Assembly (NCBI RefSeq): GCF_019649055.1
Contig: NW_026570338.1
Coordinates: forward strand, 248,001-312,000
DNA: 64,000 nucleotides
Origin: Paramacrobiotus metropolitanus
Taxonomy: Eukaryota > Tardigrada > Eutardigrada > Parachela > Macrobiotidae
Direction of reading: 5' to 3'
A program made the translations under genes and the position numbers. Within the stretch, counting starts at the first letter, position 1. Each line of letters starts with the position of its first letter. This document shows positions 35,783 to 45,975 of this stretch, piece after piece. The notes beneath the pieces were generated by a model. The model saw nothing but the letters and a program-made list of their open reading frames with translations, did not search any database and had not been told where the DNA came from.

Positions 35783-38700
35783 ATGGCGTCTCCCTGTGAT
35801 ACGTTAGATATTGTCCCACGAGTCAGCTGGGGAGCTCGCAACGCCAAGCCGGGTCTGGACAAGGCCGTGCTGCCTCTGGATATGATGGTCTATACGCACA
35901 CGCACGGACCATCCTGCAGCGACCGGCATGCCTGCGCGGCGATCGTCAGGGAAGTCCAGGCCTTTCATATGGACCGCAAAGCCAGCCCCTTCTCAGATAT
36001 CGGATACAGGTAAGGTTGTGTACAGTCTGTACCGTGATATTTCTTAAAGCCGGTCAATTTTACTTTTTATTTTAAACAACCGGTCACCCTAGTCTGTCTA
36101 TTCCTCATTCCTTCTTCTTATTCAGCTAAGGAACTGGATATGGCCGCAAAAATTGCTTAGGCATAGCATCAAAACTTATACTTTCACTGTAGACGTACAT
36201 GTTGTGTGCAGCTGCAGTTAGGAGTTAATTTTGTAAAACGCCACACGGATGCTGGTGTCCAAAATGTGAAGTATGAGTGCCCGGTTGTTGATAAATGTCT
36301 CAGTATAGAAGTAATTGCCGGTTAGCGTCGTTTTTACTTTGATATCTCTCGTTGTTGCAAAACTGACGAATTCTGAAAGCATCGCATTGCCAGTTGCTTA
36401 ATTAGCGGTTTAGTATATTACCTTGACTATCATCATAGAAGCCAAGCAATCCTTTACTTTTTTTGTAAAGTGGCGGATCACGAGTGATGGTTCTCAGTGT
36501 TTTAAATTGAGTTTAGTTCATACGGTGTGGACCGGTAGCGCGTATCGATGCCGATACAGTAATAAATCTCTCCAAAAATCTACCTGCTTTATACGCTGAC
36601 ACTGAACAGAGATCAACGGTTGCTTTAGTTTCCTTATTGGGAGTGATGGTTCGATATTTGAAGGACGAGGATGGGCAATCCGACCTGCCTATGATTTACG
36701 CTATAACGGGAAAGGTTTTGGAACGGCATTTATTGGAAGATACGCCTCCAAAGGTCAGTGGTTGATTATCGCTGTTTTGAATTCGCTTGAAAATCAATAG
36801 CTTTTGCTAAAGGTGTCACAAATCAGCACACCGATCTCCTGTGCTTTCAAATTTTTTGAAACTACAGGAGGATCTGATAAAAGTTATCTTTTTTGTCTTT
36901 TTTAACTTTTCATCTCAAGTCAATACTTTCATCTTAAAGCGCAGAAAAAGCAGCGCAGCATGAACGGAAAACGTATCCGTTCAGGACTCTGCATCTGATC
37001 AGAGCTCTTGCGACATTTTTTGTGAGATTAGTGCGGATGATTATCACGTTAATAGTTATGTTGTTGGCTGACACTAAGAGGCAAAAGACCAGCTACCAGA
37101 AATGCATAATTTATCACTTCAAAAACTACGAACTGTGTAGGAAATTCGGTAACGTGCTTACAATGTTAGATGAAGTACTGATCACTGTAGTAAAACTGTA
37201 AAAAGGGATCGGTTGGCAAGCAAAATCAAATTCAGAACCACATTATGTAGGGTGCTGCAGTTATTGCTGATTTGCCATTTCAGACAACGCTTCCACGCCC
37301 TTCACCCATCACGCTGCCATTAGCGCCCATGACCTTTAAAATAATCAGGGCCTGTGATCACACGCATTATCCTTATTACTACATCATCCCCACCGTCCGC
37401 GGTAAAATCCATTTCCGCACGTTTCCGTAGAAATCTGTAGATATCTATAGTAGTCTTATTACTGCAGAAATTGTTACGGGATTAGCGACCGGAGTCGCCA
37501 TAGGTAATTCTGCAGCAAATCGCTGATTTCACAGCCGAAGCTAACGGACACTTGTGTCAGGAACGCGCACTTCAGTTTTCCGCGGAGTCAGTGTCCCGAA
37601 CGACAATGTCATATTACGAACGGGAGTCCTGGGCGGTGGACCTAAGTAAGAAGGTCGATCAACGGATGCGTGTACAATTAGCGCATGTCGTGATGTTTTT
37701 CGGTGTTAAAGCTGATAAACCTGAGGACCGGATTTCGGAAGGACAAAGCGGAATAGTCGTGAAAGGCTGGCTAATCCCCCGAAATCGCGGGAAACTCTTA
37801 GACCGAACACTGTCGCAGCGTCTTCCGGTGGCGGTTAAAATGCTGCGGGAAGCACATCCCGACCACCGCAGTATTGCCGGGTTCCTGACGGAAATGAGTA
37901 TCCTTATGAAGGTCGGCCGTCATGTCAATATTGTCAATTTGGAAGGCGTGGTCCTGCGAGGTAATTCCGGGCTCTTTATTGCTCCGCTTGGAAATAATAA
38001 TGCTCGTATGACATAACCAGTGGTCATGCTGGACAGGGCGATTGAAAATCGTTATGGAATACTGCGAGCTTGGAGCTTTAGACGGTTTCCTTAGAAAGCT
38101 AAAAGGCGCGACGACGGCGGAGTCTAAAGAAGTCGTTCGGCTGGTCAACGGTTACGTCGCCTTTGAGAAGAACCAAGATAACCAGCTTGTCGCCACACCG
38201 GATGTGACCGAGCTAATATGCATCGCCCACCAGATCAGTCGCGGCATGGCGTTCTTGTCAGAGAAGAACATTATCCATCGTGACTTAGCCGCGCGCAACA
38301 TCGTGCTGACGGTTGACCGAATTGTGAAGATCTGCGATTTCGGCATGGCCAGGGAGCAGCCACAGTACGTTCTCGAACGAGATAAGGTAACAAAGGCAGC
38401 TTTACCAGAGATTATAGTTCCATGTTGTGGGTAGGAGCAGCCGAATCGATTACAACTTTTAATCGGGGAAACAGTTCAATTAGGCGTTGTGATGAGAGAA
38501 AAAAATCTACATAATATGTTGCAAGCGAAAGAAACTGACGTTTGTCACCTGCATGCTATTATTGACCACAGATGGCGGCAGAGTAAGGCGGTCGCCAGAT
38601 CGCCAAAACGACAGTAGTAATCCGCAGTAGGCCTAAACCTGATTTCGCCTGCCTTGGCTAGACCTTCATGATTGCAGGCTTACAGCTACCGTTTCGAAAT

Positions 38701-39326
38701 TTTGGTAACGAGACCTGGTATACAGTAGTCTCTTCTTTAGCACATCGAGTCCGTTGTATAATCGTCAGCTAAATGATCGTAGGTGCCGTTGCCGGTGTGC
38801 TGGATGGCGCCGGAATCCATGGTTCCCGGGCATGGTGTCTTCAGCACGCAGAGTGATGTGTGGTCGTTTGGTGTGGTCCTGTGGGAAATCTTCACCTTAG
38901 GCGATGTCCGTATACCACGGAGTTCTCCACGGGATTTTCTACGACGTGTTGTACGGATTTCTACGGAGTGGCGGTCGATTGAGGATTCCCAGCTTATGTC
39001 CCGAATCTGTGTACGTATCCTAAACCTACAAATGTTGGAAGCTCTATCTTGTGTGGTGTTTCGTTACCTTTTAAAGTGCTGGTGCGAATTCCGTGTTTGC
39101 TTTGTCTCAGAGCGGTGATGATGCTGGAATGCTGGGATTTCACCGCTGAGAACCGACCCACATTTGAACTGCTGCACCAGAAACTGGAGCAGTTGCTTCC
39201 GTGGCTCTTCGCAACCGCTACGTAATCTTTGATGCGGATAATAATAAGATCAATGAAACATTAGAAATAACTGCGACGGAAATTGATATGGATGGCAATA
39301 TTGCCGAACTGGTCAGTGATGATTAG
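35783..39326 (+). pseudogene. PGRP-transmembrane-tyrosine kinase receptor, unit 2 (kinase well kept, later exons damaged)
   Basis: Exons: 35783-36009 (DIVPRVSWGAR ... CSDRHACAAIVREVQAFHM), 36629-36753 (FLIGSDGSIFEGRGW), 37287- (DNASTPFTHHAAISAHDL, then a stop and loss of the stalk/TM), about 37535-37960 (glycine loop SEGQSGIVVKG, PVAVKML, FLTEMSILMK), 38037-38386 ([40 protein letters not shown]), 38783-39010 ([21 protein letters not shown]) and 39111-39326. The splice 36009/36629 rebuilds DIGYSFLIG, a PGRP signature, so both exons belong to one domain. The PGRP lacks the first zinc His (YTHTH for IHHT) and the final His/Cys, so it should bind, not cut, peptidoglycan. Exon 38783-39010 is 2 nt shorter than in unit 1. 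No signal peptide exon was found. Confidence 0.78.
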
Positions 39327-40196
39327 TGTGCGTGCTGTAGATCTGCGCTTGGACGACTGGCTCTGTTTTTCATTAACTGCAGCAGTATGACGCTGGCAAA
39401 TTCACCGTGTGGTTACTTTACCCTCACCTAAATCACGAGACTTCTGGCTTGCTACATAATTCTATCAGTTTTCGTGCGTTTTGCTTGTGTACCGATCAAC
39501 TGCCGGCAAATTAAATGGATGATAGTGATTGAATTTAATATTGTTACTAGTGTTTTTATTTATCCACCAAATGTCCGAAAAAATCGTTGGTGTTCACTGC
39601 TTTCGTGCAGAAATGGTGTTGCAGTGCAACTGAGTGCATACAGGTGGATGCAGGCGCGCAACTGCGGCATAAGCGCTACTCGTAGCTTGGCAGCTGGTTT
39701 CCTGTTCATTTTTCATACAATTAGAAATTACTTTAGCGGAATTTTAGCAAATTTTGACAATGTACTTCAATTTTAATTTACTAAAATTGCCAGATTGTAC
39801 TAAAATTGTGTTTTTCAGCTAAACGCGGCAGCTGAGTTTCACAAATGGAAGACAATTTCAGTGAAACTGCACCTTATAATAATTTATTATGATCACAAGT
39901 TTTGTTTAATCAGTCACGAAAACGTTTATGTAGTTTGTTAAAATTTCGGCCCCCATATTAAATAATCACACAGCTGGAACTTCTCTGTAGAAAATCTTTC
40001 GTTTTTTTTGTATCCGGCTTCTAACGAATCAACATCCTCTTGCTTACAGCTAAAATCAGTTAAAACGTGGTTGTAAATTTTTCTCTGCCTTTTCTACGTT
40101 TTGGTCTCAGCACCCAGATAAAAAATTTTACAAATGTGTTCGACTTTAGTAATCTGTCATGCAGTAATGTAGCAAGGTCACGACTTTCGCAAACAT
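39327..40196. other. 3' flank of block 2 and unique spacer
   Basis: 39327-39560 is homologous to 31769-31990. Nothing recognisable in the rest. Confidence 0.5.
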
Positions 40197-40208
40197 GCTG
40201 GTGATGGG

Positions 40209-40898
40209 CACCGCGACATTTCGCCGCCGACAACTCGTCGCAGGGCGTTTGGTCTCAGACATTTCGCCGCAATGCCATCTTGTCGCGCGACGTTTCGTCG
40301 CAGGACATTTCTTCGATAGGACTTTACGCCGCACGACTTTCCATTGCATGGCCGCTTCGACGCAAGGATTTCTCGACGAAGCGACATTTCGCCTATCGAT
40401 AAATGATTTACTGAGCTAAACAAAAGTGTCAGAAATGGGAAAACTAAAAAAAGCAAACGAAACCCAAGAAACCTGAGAAACCTAAGAAACCCAAGAAACC
40501 AAAGAAACCTAATAAACCAAAGAAACCAAAGAAAACCTTAGAAACCTAAGAAGCCTAAGAAAATCTAAGAAAGCATAAGAAGACCTAAAGATAGTCTAAG
40601 AAACATAAGAAAAACTTGAAACAGGCCTATAAAAACTGAAAATCTAGTGAGAATTAGTTTTGCGCGGTGAATTAGTTTTGCGGCGATTATTCGCATCGTT
40701 CGAAAAGTCCCGAAACGAAATGTCCGCGACCAGACGTCTTGCGTCGAAATGTCGCAAAGGTCAAATGTCTCAAAGCAGAATGTCCCAAGCCGAAGTGTCC
40801 AAGCGTTCGAATGTCCGGCGGCGAAATGTCTTCGCGGCGAAAAGTCGCGCGTCGAGTTTGAGTGCGGCAAAATGTCACACTCCCAATTGTCCGGGTGC
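40209..40898. mobile_element. Foldback element with tandem-repeat arms and 12-bp flanking repeats
   Basis: Flanked by GCTGGTGATGGG at 40197-40208 and 40899-40910. The left arm (40209-40400) repeats variants of CGACATTTCGCCG. The right arm (40690-40898) repeats the complement (GGCGAAATGTC, GCGTCGAAATGTCGC). The centre is an A-rich minisatellite. Arm design and flank length resemble the MULE at 5900-8892, whose end unit is CATTTCGCCAACCGGA, so a non-autonomous MULE/foldback relation is likely. Confidence 0.65.
40455..40620. repeat. A-rich minisatellite (unit about 9-10 bp, AAGAAACCTA)
   Basis: About 16 imperfect copies of AAGAAACC(T/C)A in the centre of the foldback element. No coding or regulatory role is evident. 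Confidence 0.8.
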
Positions 40899-41309
40899 GC
40901 TGGTGATGGGTACACACGTTATCCGCCATGGTTCTATGGTTTTAAAGCAAGTGAGCAAATGTGCACAGTTTTATTTGTTAGCGGTAGTATTTGAATCGCT
41001 AAATCCAGTTTCTGTTTATTTTGATCCGCAAAAAGTACATAGTTAACATGTGTTTTACTTTAATGAATTCAGTTGAACAAGGAACATGGCAAGCGCAAAA
41101 TTATATGTGCCTTTTTAGCAATTTGATTCGGAATATTCCAATTAATTACTGTAATCTTTAAACTGAGAAACTGACTATATACGTACCGTACTTAGGATAA
41201 GCTGTTGGGATCGGGCGGTACTTAGCGAACAAAAAACCACTTATGCCGAGAAAAACATATAATATATAAACTAGCATAATAAAGTTGTTTAGACAAAATT
41301 ATACACAAC

Positions 41310-42897
41310 TAAATTCAGCGCAAACTATTTCGGATTGGGTTTTCCTGTTAACTGGCTAGTTAACCCTCCAGCGGGCGGTACCCGAGGAGTGCGAATTTCC
41401 TTATGAAAATCAGCATTTCCCTATGAAAAAATTCAATTAAGAAAGGGAATTTTTTGTGCGCCTCTGTTGACCATAGGTCAGCGGTGGTTACAATGTCGCC
41501 TGCAGAACGCCAATACCCATGAACGATCTACAGCATAAAAACGTTTAATTCTGCAATAATCAGGCAAACAGTTATTACGTAAAAGCAATAACTTTATTAA
41601 ATAGCTAAAAAAAGTGCTTCAAAACATCAGTATAGAAGTGGTCAACACATTGACCACTGGTCAGCAAAAAATTAAAAGCTGCCAAAACCCGTTTCCATGG
41701 GTTTTGACCACTACTACCCAATAAAATACAAAGAACAAATTACGCTGATGATAGTTTGGCCGTAACGCTTATTACAATTGCATATTATGATTACAATCGC
41801 TTATTACAATTGTCATTGCACTTGCTGCATTTCGACCACTTTATGATGCTGCGTCGTCCGCGACTCCGCGGTTGCACATTTCTTGGGTTTAGCAGCAAGG
41901 GGCAGTATCAAAAAGCGTTGGGGATGGTGCAGCTGCAGTGGTGATAGGCGTAGATTCAGATATAAGCCGTCACTATGCACTAGCACTTTTTAAAACGCAC
42001 AAGTAGCCGAAACGGCCCGAAAGTAACCCGTAAGGCTGCAGCAAAGGTCAGCATCCCCAATGGCAATGTGCACATTACAAGTTGCAATCGCTAAAGTTTG
42101 CAAATGCCAAAGGCTGGTCAAAATTAAAATTCTCATATTCTTTAAAGCTGTCGGGCTTTCTCACTTTGTTTCTCAAGCGATGCATCGCTAGCGTAGGAAG
42201 AAACGCGGCAGAGTGCAAAGTGCTATGCTGCCATTTTATATTATCGTACATACACTGTTTCCTTGAACGTTTTATTGTCCGGAGGCAGACAACGTTTGAG
42301 ACAATTTTGCTTTTTCGCCGACCGTCCGGGGGACTGATCAGAAAAGGGGCTTTTTGCCAGCTTCCGACAATTGTAACCATGTGGCGCACGTTTGTGTACA
42401 AACCGACAAGAGCTTGATCCGATTACGTAATAAAGCGCTGCTGTCGAAATTGCACCCGCCCGTGCATTCAAAACCCTTCATGGGCAATGGCGTTTAGCAG
42501 GCGACACACGTTTTTGACGGACTGTGGTCGTCTATGGTTCAACCTACAGAACCCGTGTTAACCGTTTTTAGATTCAGCTCCCTCAATTGTACCTTGTTGA
42601 TTTATCTCCGGTTTAATTAATCATTCACTAATTAGTTAATGGACCTACGGCAGCTAGGAAAGTCCAAAATTAACGATTTTCGCGGACCTGTCGTTCGTAA
42701 TTAGCTTAAGACAAAAGTTTCAATTATGTTTTTACTGTTGCTTTAAAGTCCCATGTTGCTTACTACATTAAAGGAAAACGGTTAACTGTTACCGATCGCA
42801 GGGGAAAAAATCCCAAACACCTTGTCGCCTCCTGAACGCCAATGCCCGTCAACGGGTTAACAGAAAAACCAATCCGGAATAATTTGCGCTGAATTTA
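41310..42897. mobile_element. Hairpin MITE interrupted by a larger TTAA element
   Basis: The outer inverted repeats of about 42 bp (AAATTCAGCGCAAA...GTTAAC at 41311-41352; complement at 42857-42896) are only a few bases apart once the inner element is removed. They therefore look like a small hairpin MITE with a loop containing GTTAAC. TA stands at each outer edge. Confidence 0.65.
41364..42856. mobile_element. TTAA-flanked DNA element nested in the hairpin loop (1,493 bp)
   Basis: TTAA at 41360-41363 and 42857-42860. The termini start CCC and end GGG (TTAACCCTCCAGCGGG / CCCGTCAACGGGTTAA), as in piggyBac-type elements. Minus-strand ORFs at 42075-42471 and a Cys-rich stretch (KCSKCNDNC, near 41,840) may be transposase remnants, but I could not match them to a motif. 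Confidence 0.6.
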
Positions 42898-42912
42898 TGT
42901 CAAGCAATTCAT

Positions 42913-42932
42913 CAATTACCTATAGGTAATTG
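42913..42932. repeat. 20-bp perfect palindrome
   Basis: CAATTACCTATAGGTAATTG, just outside the nested elements. It could be a cruciform-prone site or a homodimer binding site; no gene starts beside it. Confidence 0.8.
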
Positions 42933-43559
42933 ACAAACTGCGTAACACAGCGACAGATACCAGCCGGTATCTTTGCGCTTGACGCTTTGGATCGCTTTGA
43001 CGCTTTGGATATCATGGTGAAGGAAGGTCTTCTCAATCCGTCGCAGTTGATTCTGCAGTGCCTATTTCATGGCTTCGATGGAGAAATCGGTGGTAGGCAA
43101 ATGCACATTGCGGCTGGATGTTTCGAATTTCTCTGCCATGTTTGGCATCTTTTTCTGTTGTAACGTGTAGTTTTTATCTGTCTGTCGACTTTGGAGAAAG
43201 GTTAGGCAGCTTGTAGGTGCAGATACGGACGTACTGTCACCTTAATTACCAAAGAATTATTTAATCACTTTTTTTTACAACAACACCACAATTTGCAACG
43301 AGGATCCATATGCTGGTCAGCAATTTCTTGCACCAGAATATACTGACTGGTGAACACAAACATTCCGCAAAAATCTAAACTTATTTATACACACTGACAC
43401 ACACATACACCAAATGGACACTATACAGGCACACTAAACAGTAAACTTACCGTATACTACTATTAAATATTTTCCGGCCTTGTATATTACTCTAAAACGT
43501 CCCCATCTGCGGGTTTAACCAGTGCCTTCGATATGTAGGTCGGCCCAAGCGCGTTTCAA

Positions 43560-43945
43560 GCCGGATTCATTGCACTGATACCCGGCAGGCTGTAGTGGTC
43601 CACAGTTAGGATCTCCTCGTGGACTGCCTTGAAGTGCCTTCAAGGAAGCACATCCACTATGCGCCGCATGCCCTGGTGCAAGGTGTTTATACACAAGGAA
43701 CGGGTTTTTCAGGTTCAAATATGTAAAATGTTATTGTCCTCGTGATGCCGCATCAGTAAGAAACCAGTACGAAGTCACTAAACGTAAAGAATGTAGTCAG
43801 TAAAGAAAGTAACCAGCACCTGCAGAGCTGTAATTTGATCGTTTTAAGAGAGAATCATTAGGTTTCCCGCTGCTTAAGAGGCTGCCTAATCGTAACTTTA
43901 CGGCTCGTTTGACACGAGCGATGTCTCGAGCCATTCGTGGTTGAT
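43560..43945 (-). pseudogene. Decayed cysteine-rich peptide gene P4
   Basis: Homologous to P0 in the second exon (TPCT...AC, WMCFLEG near 43,690-43,620), in the intron, and at the end of the first exon (DIARVKR near 43,915). The signal-peptide part is replaced by unrelated sequence and the frame is no longer whole. Flanks (43160-43480) match those of P0. Confidence 0.65.
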
Positions 43946-44060
43946 AAGGTTGAGTTGCGCCTTTAGTACGTCTGTTCACTCTGCTGCTAACAGACTGTTG
44001 GTACATCCGGGGAACTGGAATGGGATGTTGCACCGCACCTAGAGGAAAGCGTGGATGCAT

Positions 44061-44967
44061 TTTGCTGATAGGCCGGCATATATTACCCGGGACTATGACC
44101 AGCGGCTGCAGTTTTATACTCTCCTGTCACAGCACCGTTCCAGTTTGTTGTGGATTTCTTCCCTCGTTTGTTGGTTTTCTGTTGATTTTTTTTTTGCTTT
44201 CCAAGCCTTTGGAGATTTTGTGCAACCGTCCTATTTTGTTAGGTTTTTTATATGATATTTCATATGCTGAAAGGAAAGTGTTTGTTGTGTAGCATACGGG
44301 GTAATAATTCTAAATTTTTAATACGAGTAGCAAATGCATTCTTGCCCTTGGCTAATTTAAGAGAGTTCGCACAAGGCGAGGCTTCCTTCGATAGCAAACG
44401 GATGAACAATGACATCAAGCCGGAGCTTACGTCTTTCCAGTGATATGGTACCGAGTCATCGACAATAGTTGGAACTTGGAATCAAGCTACTTAACCATTC
44501 ACGCACAGCATGAGAATGGTATACTGGTTGCTGGCGGTGCAAGGATTATCAGCATGAGTCGTGACAATGCGTTAACGAAGACTGCTTTCACGGACTGTTC
44601 AGCAGTATGAGAGATCCGCATCCGACACCATCTCGCACATTTCCGCTCTGGCGTTAATCCAGAGAATTCCCCGTTCCATTTCCATCGATGATCTCCTATT
44701 GCTGCCTGTGGTCTGCCTCTGCTCTCTGGCTCAAAATATCTTGTGAGGCTGCTAATGGTTCCAATTTTCTTTATATGGGCTCCGTGAAGTTGCGTCAGCA
44801 GTGCATTAATTGAGGGCACATGCATTTACTCACGTATTGTGGAACATGTAGGTTAGGCATCCTGCAGATTTCCAGGAGTAGATTTTCAGGCTACGTGTTC
44901 TGCGTCGCGAAGACCGTAATCACCGTATAAACATTTGACACACAGATGACACGAGAATAGACAAGCC
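44061..44967. other. Spacer upstream of the second GPCR
   Basis: A poly-T-rich stretch at 44180-44200. An open frame of 108 codons on the minus strand (44825-44499) has no recognisable domain. No gene is called. Confidence 0.45.
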
Positions 44968-45975
44968 ATGGACCAAACTTGTAGCAATGGGACGACTTTT
45001 GCGAATTACTCCAATAACACTGACACTGACAACGATGGTCTGGACGCTGCCTGTTTCCACTATGGCTACTGGGGCGATCCGTTAGCTGTCATCGAGATCG
45101 CAACAATGGTGGCAGTAATTGTATGCAACGTTGCCGGCCTCATCAGCCTCTTTCGCAACACCGGCATCAGTGCGTCATTCAAACCCTACATCGCTAACCT
45201 CCTTCTAGCCAATCTCTCCATGGCCACCTTAGAGAATCCCTTGGATATCCTTTTCGAGTTATCCTGCAGCCGATGGACACTTTCGTGGGCAGCCTGTGAT
45301 TTCTTCCTGTACTGCAACTACGTCTTTAGCGGTTGGGAGATGCACGCCCACCTTCTCATCACTGTCAACCGCCTCTGGGCGCTAAGTTTTCCCCACAATT
45401 ATCGCCAACGGCACTCCGTTAACACCAGCGTTGCCTTCACTATAGGGGCGCTCATTTATGTCCACGTATGGACAGTGCCTGGCATCATCCTGGATTCCCT
45501 TTTCTACCGTTTACTTGGGAGAAACTGCGAGATCAACAGCGATGCCCAACGATCGTGGTTACTCAGTTTGCAGATCCTTTTATTCATGGCTCCCATTGTC
45601 TTTATGGTGGCATCATACATCTATCTCGTAGTGAGACAACGGATGCGGCTGAAGACTCGCCCCAGAGGACCGCTAACTGGGCTGCCGTCGCGACCGACAG
45701 ATGACGGCACGAGCACTGAGCCCTCGACTTCGTTCAAGAAAACGCGTCAACAGAACAGCCGAGCCTTTGTGATCCTTACCCTGTTGACCTGCAGTGTGGT
45801 AATTACATGGACGCCTTATCAGCTCAGCCAGTTGCTGCAGATCCTGGGCGTCCCGGTACCTGATGACGTCGTTGGCGCCCTGGATGTTTTATGGATCATC
45901 CAGTCTATCCTGGATCCGCTGCTGGCCACCAGTATTGTAGCGGATGTGCGGAATGTTTTCGTACACCGGCACTAA
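44968..45975 (+). CDS. Rhodopsin-like (class A) G-protein-coupled receptor, single exon
   Basis: 335 residues without an intron. The N-terminus carries NGT, NYS and NNT glycosylation sequons. Hydrophobic TM1 starts near residue 36 (AVIEIATMVAVIVCNVAGLI). TM3 ends VNRLWALSFP; extracellular Cys (SCSRWTLSWAACDF and RNCEINSD) could form the usual disulfide. A basic, Ser/Thr-rich third loop (residues about 225-265) offers phosphorylation sites. TM6 has ITWTPYQ and TM7 has QSILDPLLA. It shares NRLWAL and DPxL variants with the receptor at 20918, so both belong to one lineage family. Ligand unknown. Absence of an intron could reflect intron loss or retroposition. Confidence 0.87.
   Translation: MDQTCSNGTTFANYSNNTDTDNDGLDAACFHYGYWGDPLAVIEIATMVAVIVCNVAGLISLFRNTGISASFKPYIANLLLANLSMATLENPLDILFELSCSRWTLSWAACDFFLYCNYVFSGWEMHAHLLITVNRLWALSFPHNYRQRHSVNTSVAFTIGALIYVHVWTVPGIILDSLFYRLLGRNCEINSDAQRSWLLSLQILLFMAPIVFMVASYIYLVVRQRMRLKTRPRGPLTGLPSRPTDDGTSTEPSTSFKKTRQQNSRAFVILTLLTCSVVITWTPYQLSQLLQILGVPVPDDVVGALDVLWIIQSILDPLLATSIVADVRNVFVHRH

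Larger units (their letters stand above)
32860..39560. repeat. Large duplicated block 2 (peptide gene P2 + PGRP-kinase unit 2)
   Basis: Same order and orientation as block 1, with the first PGRP exon kept and no foldback elements in the TM-kinase intron. The shared 3' ends (CTGGCTCTGTTTTTCATTAA) are at 31797 and 39358. Confidence 0.8.

Noticed and set aside
40455-40620. CRISPR-like array
   Set aside because: The units are 9-10 bp without spacers, in an animal genome; it is a minisatellite.
40178-40929. Long ORFs on both strands at 40.2-40.9 kb
   Set aside because: They are translations of tandem-repeat foldback arms; the apparent repeats in the protein are DNA-level repeats.
41756-42471. 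ORFs inside the TTAA element as a piggyBac transposase
   Set aside because: Only a vague Cys-rich resemblance; no DDD or other transposase motif could be placed.
44499-44825. 108-codon minus-strand ORF upstream of the GPCR
   Set aside because: No domain, no paralog in the window, no splice or signal support.
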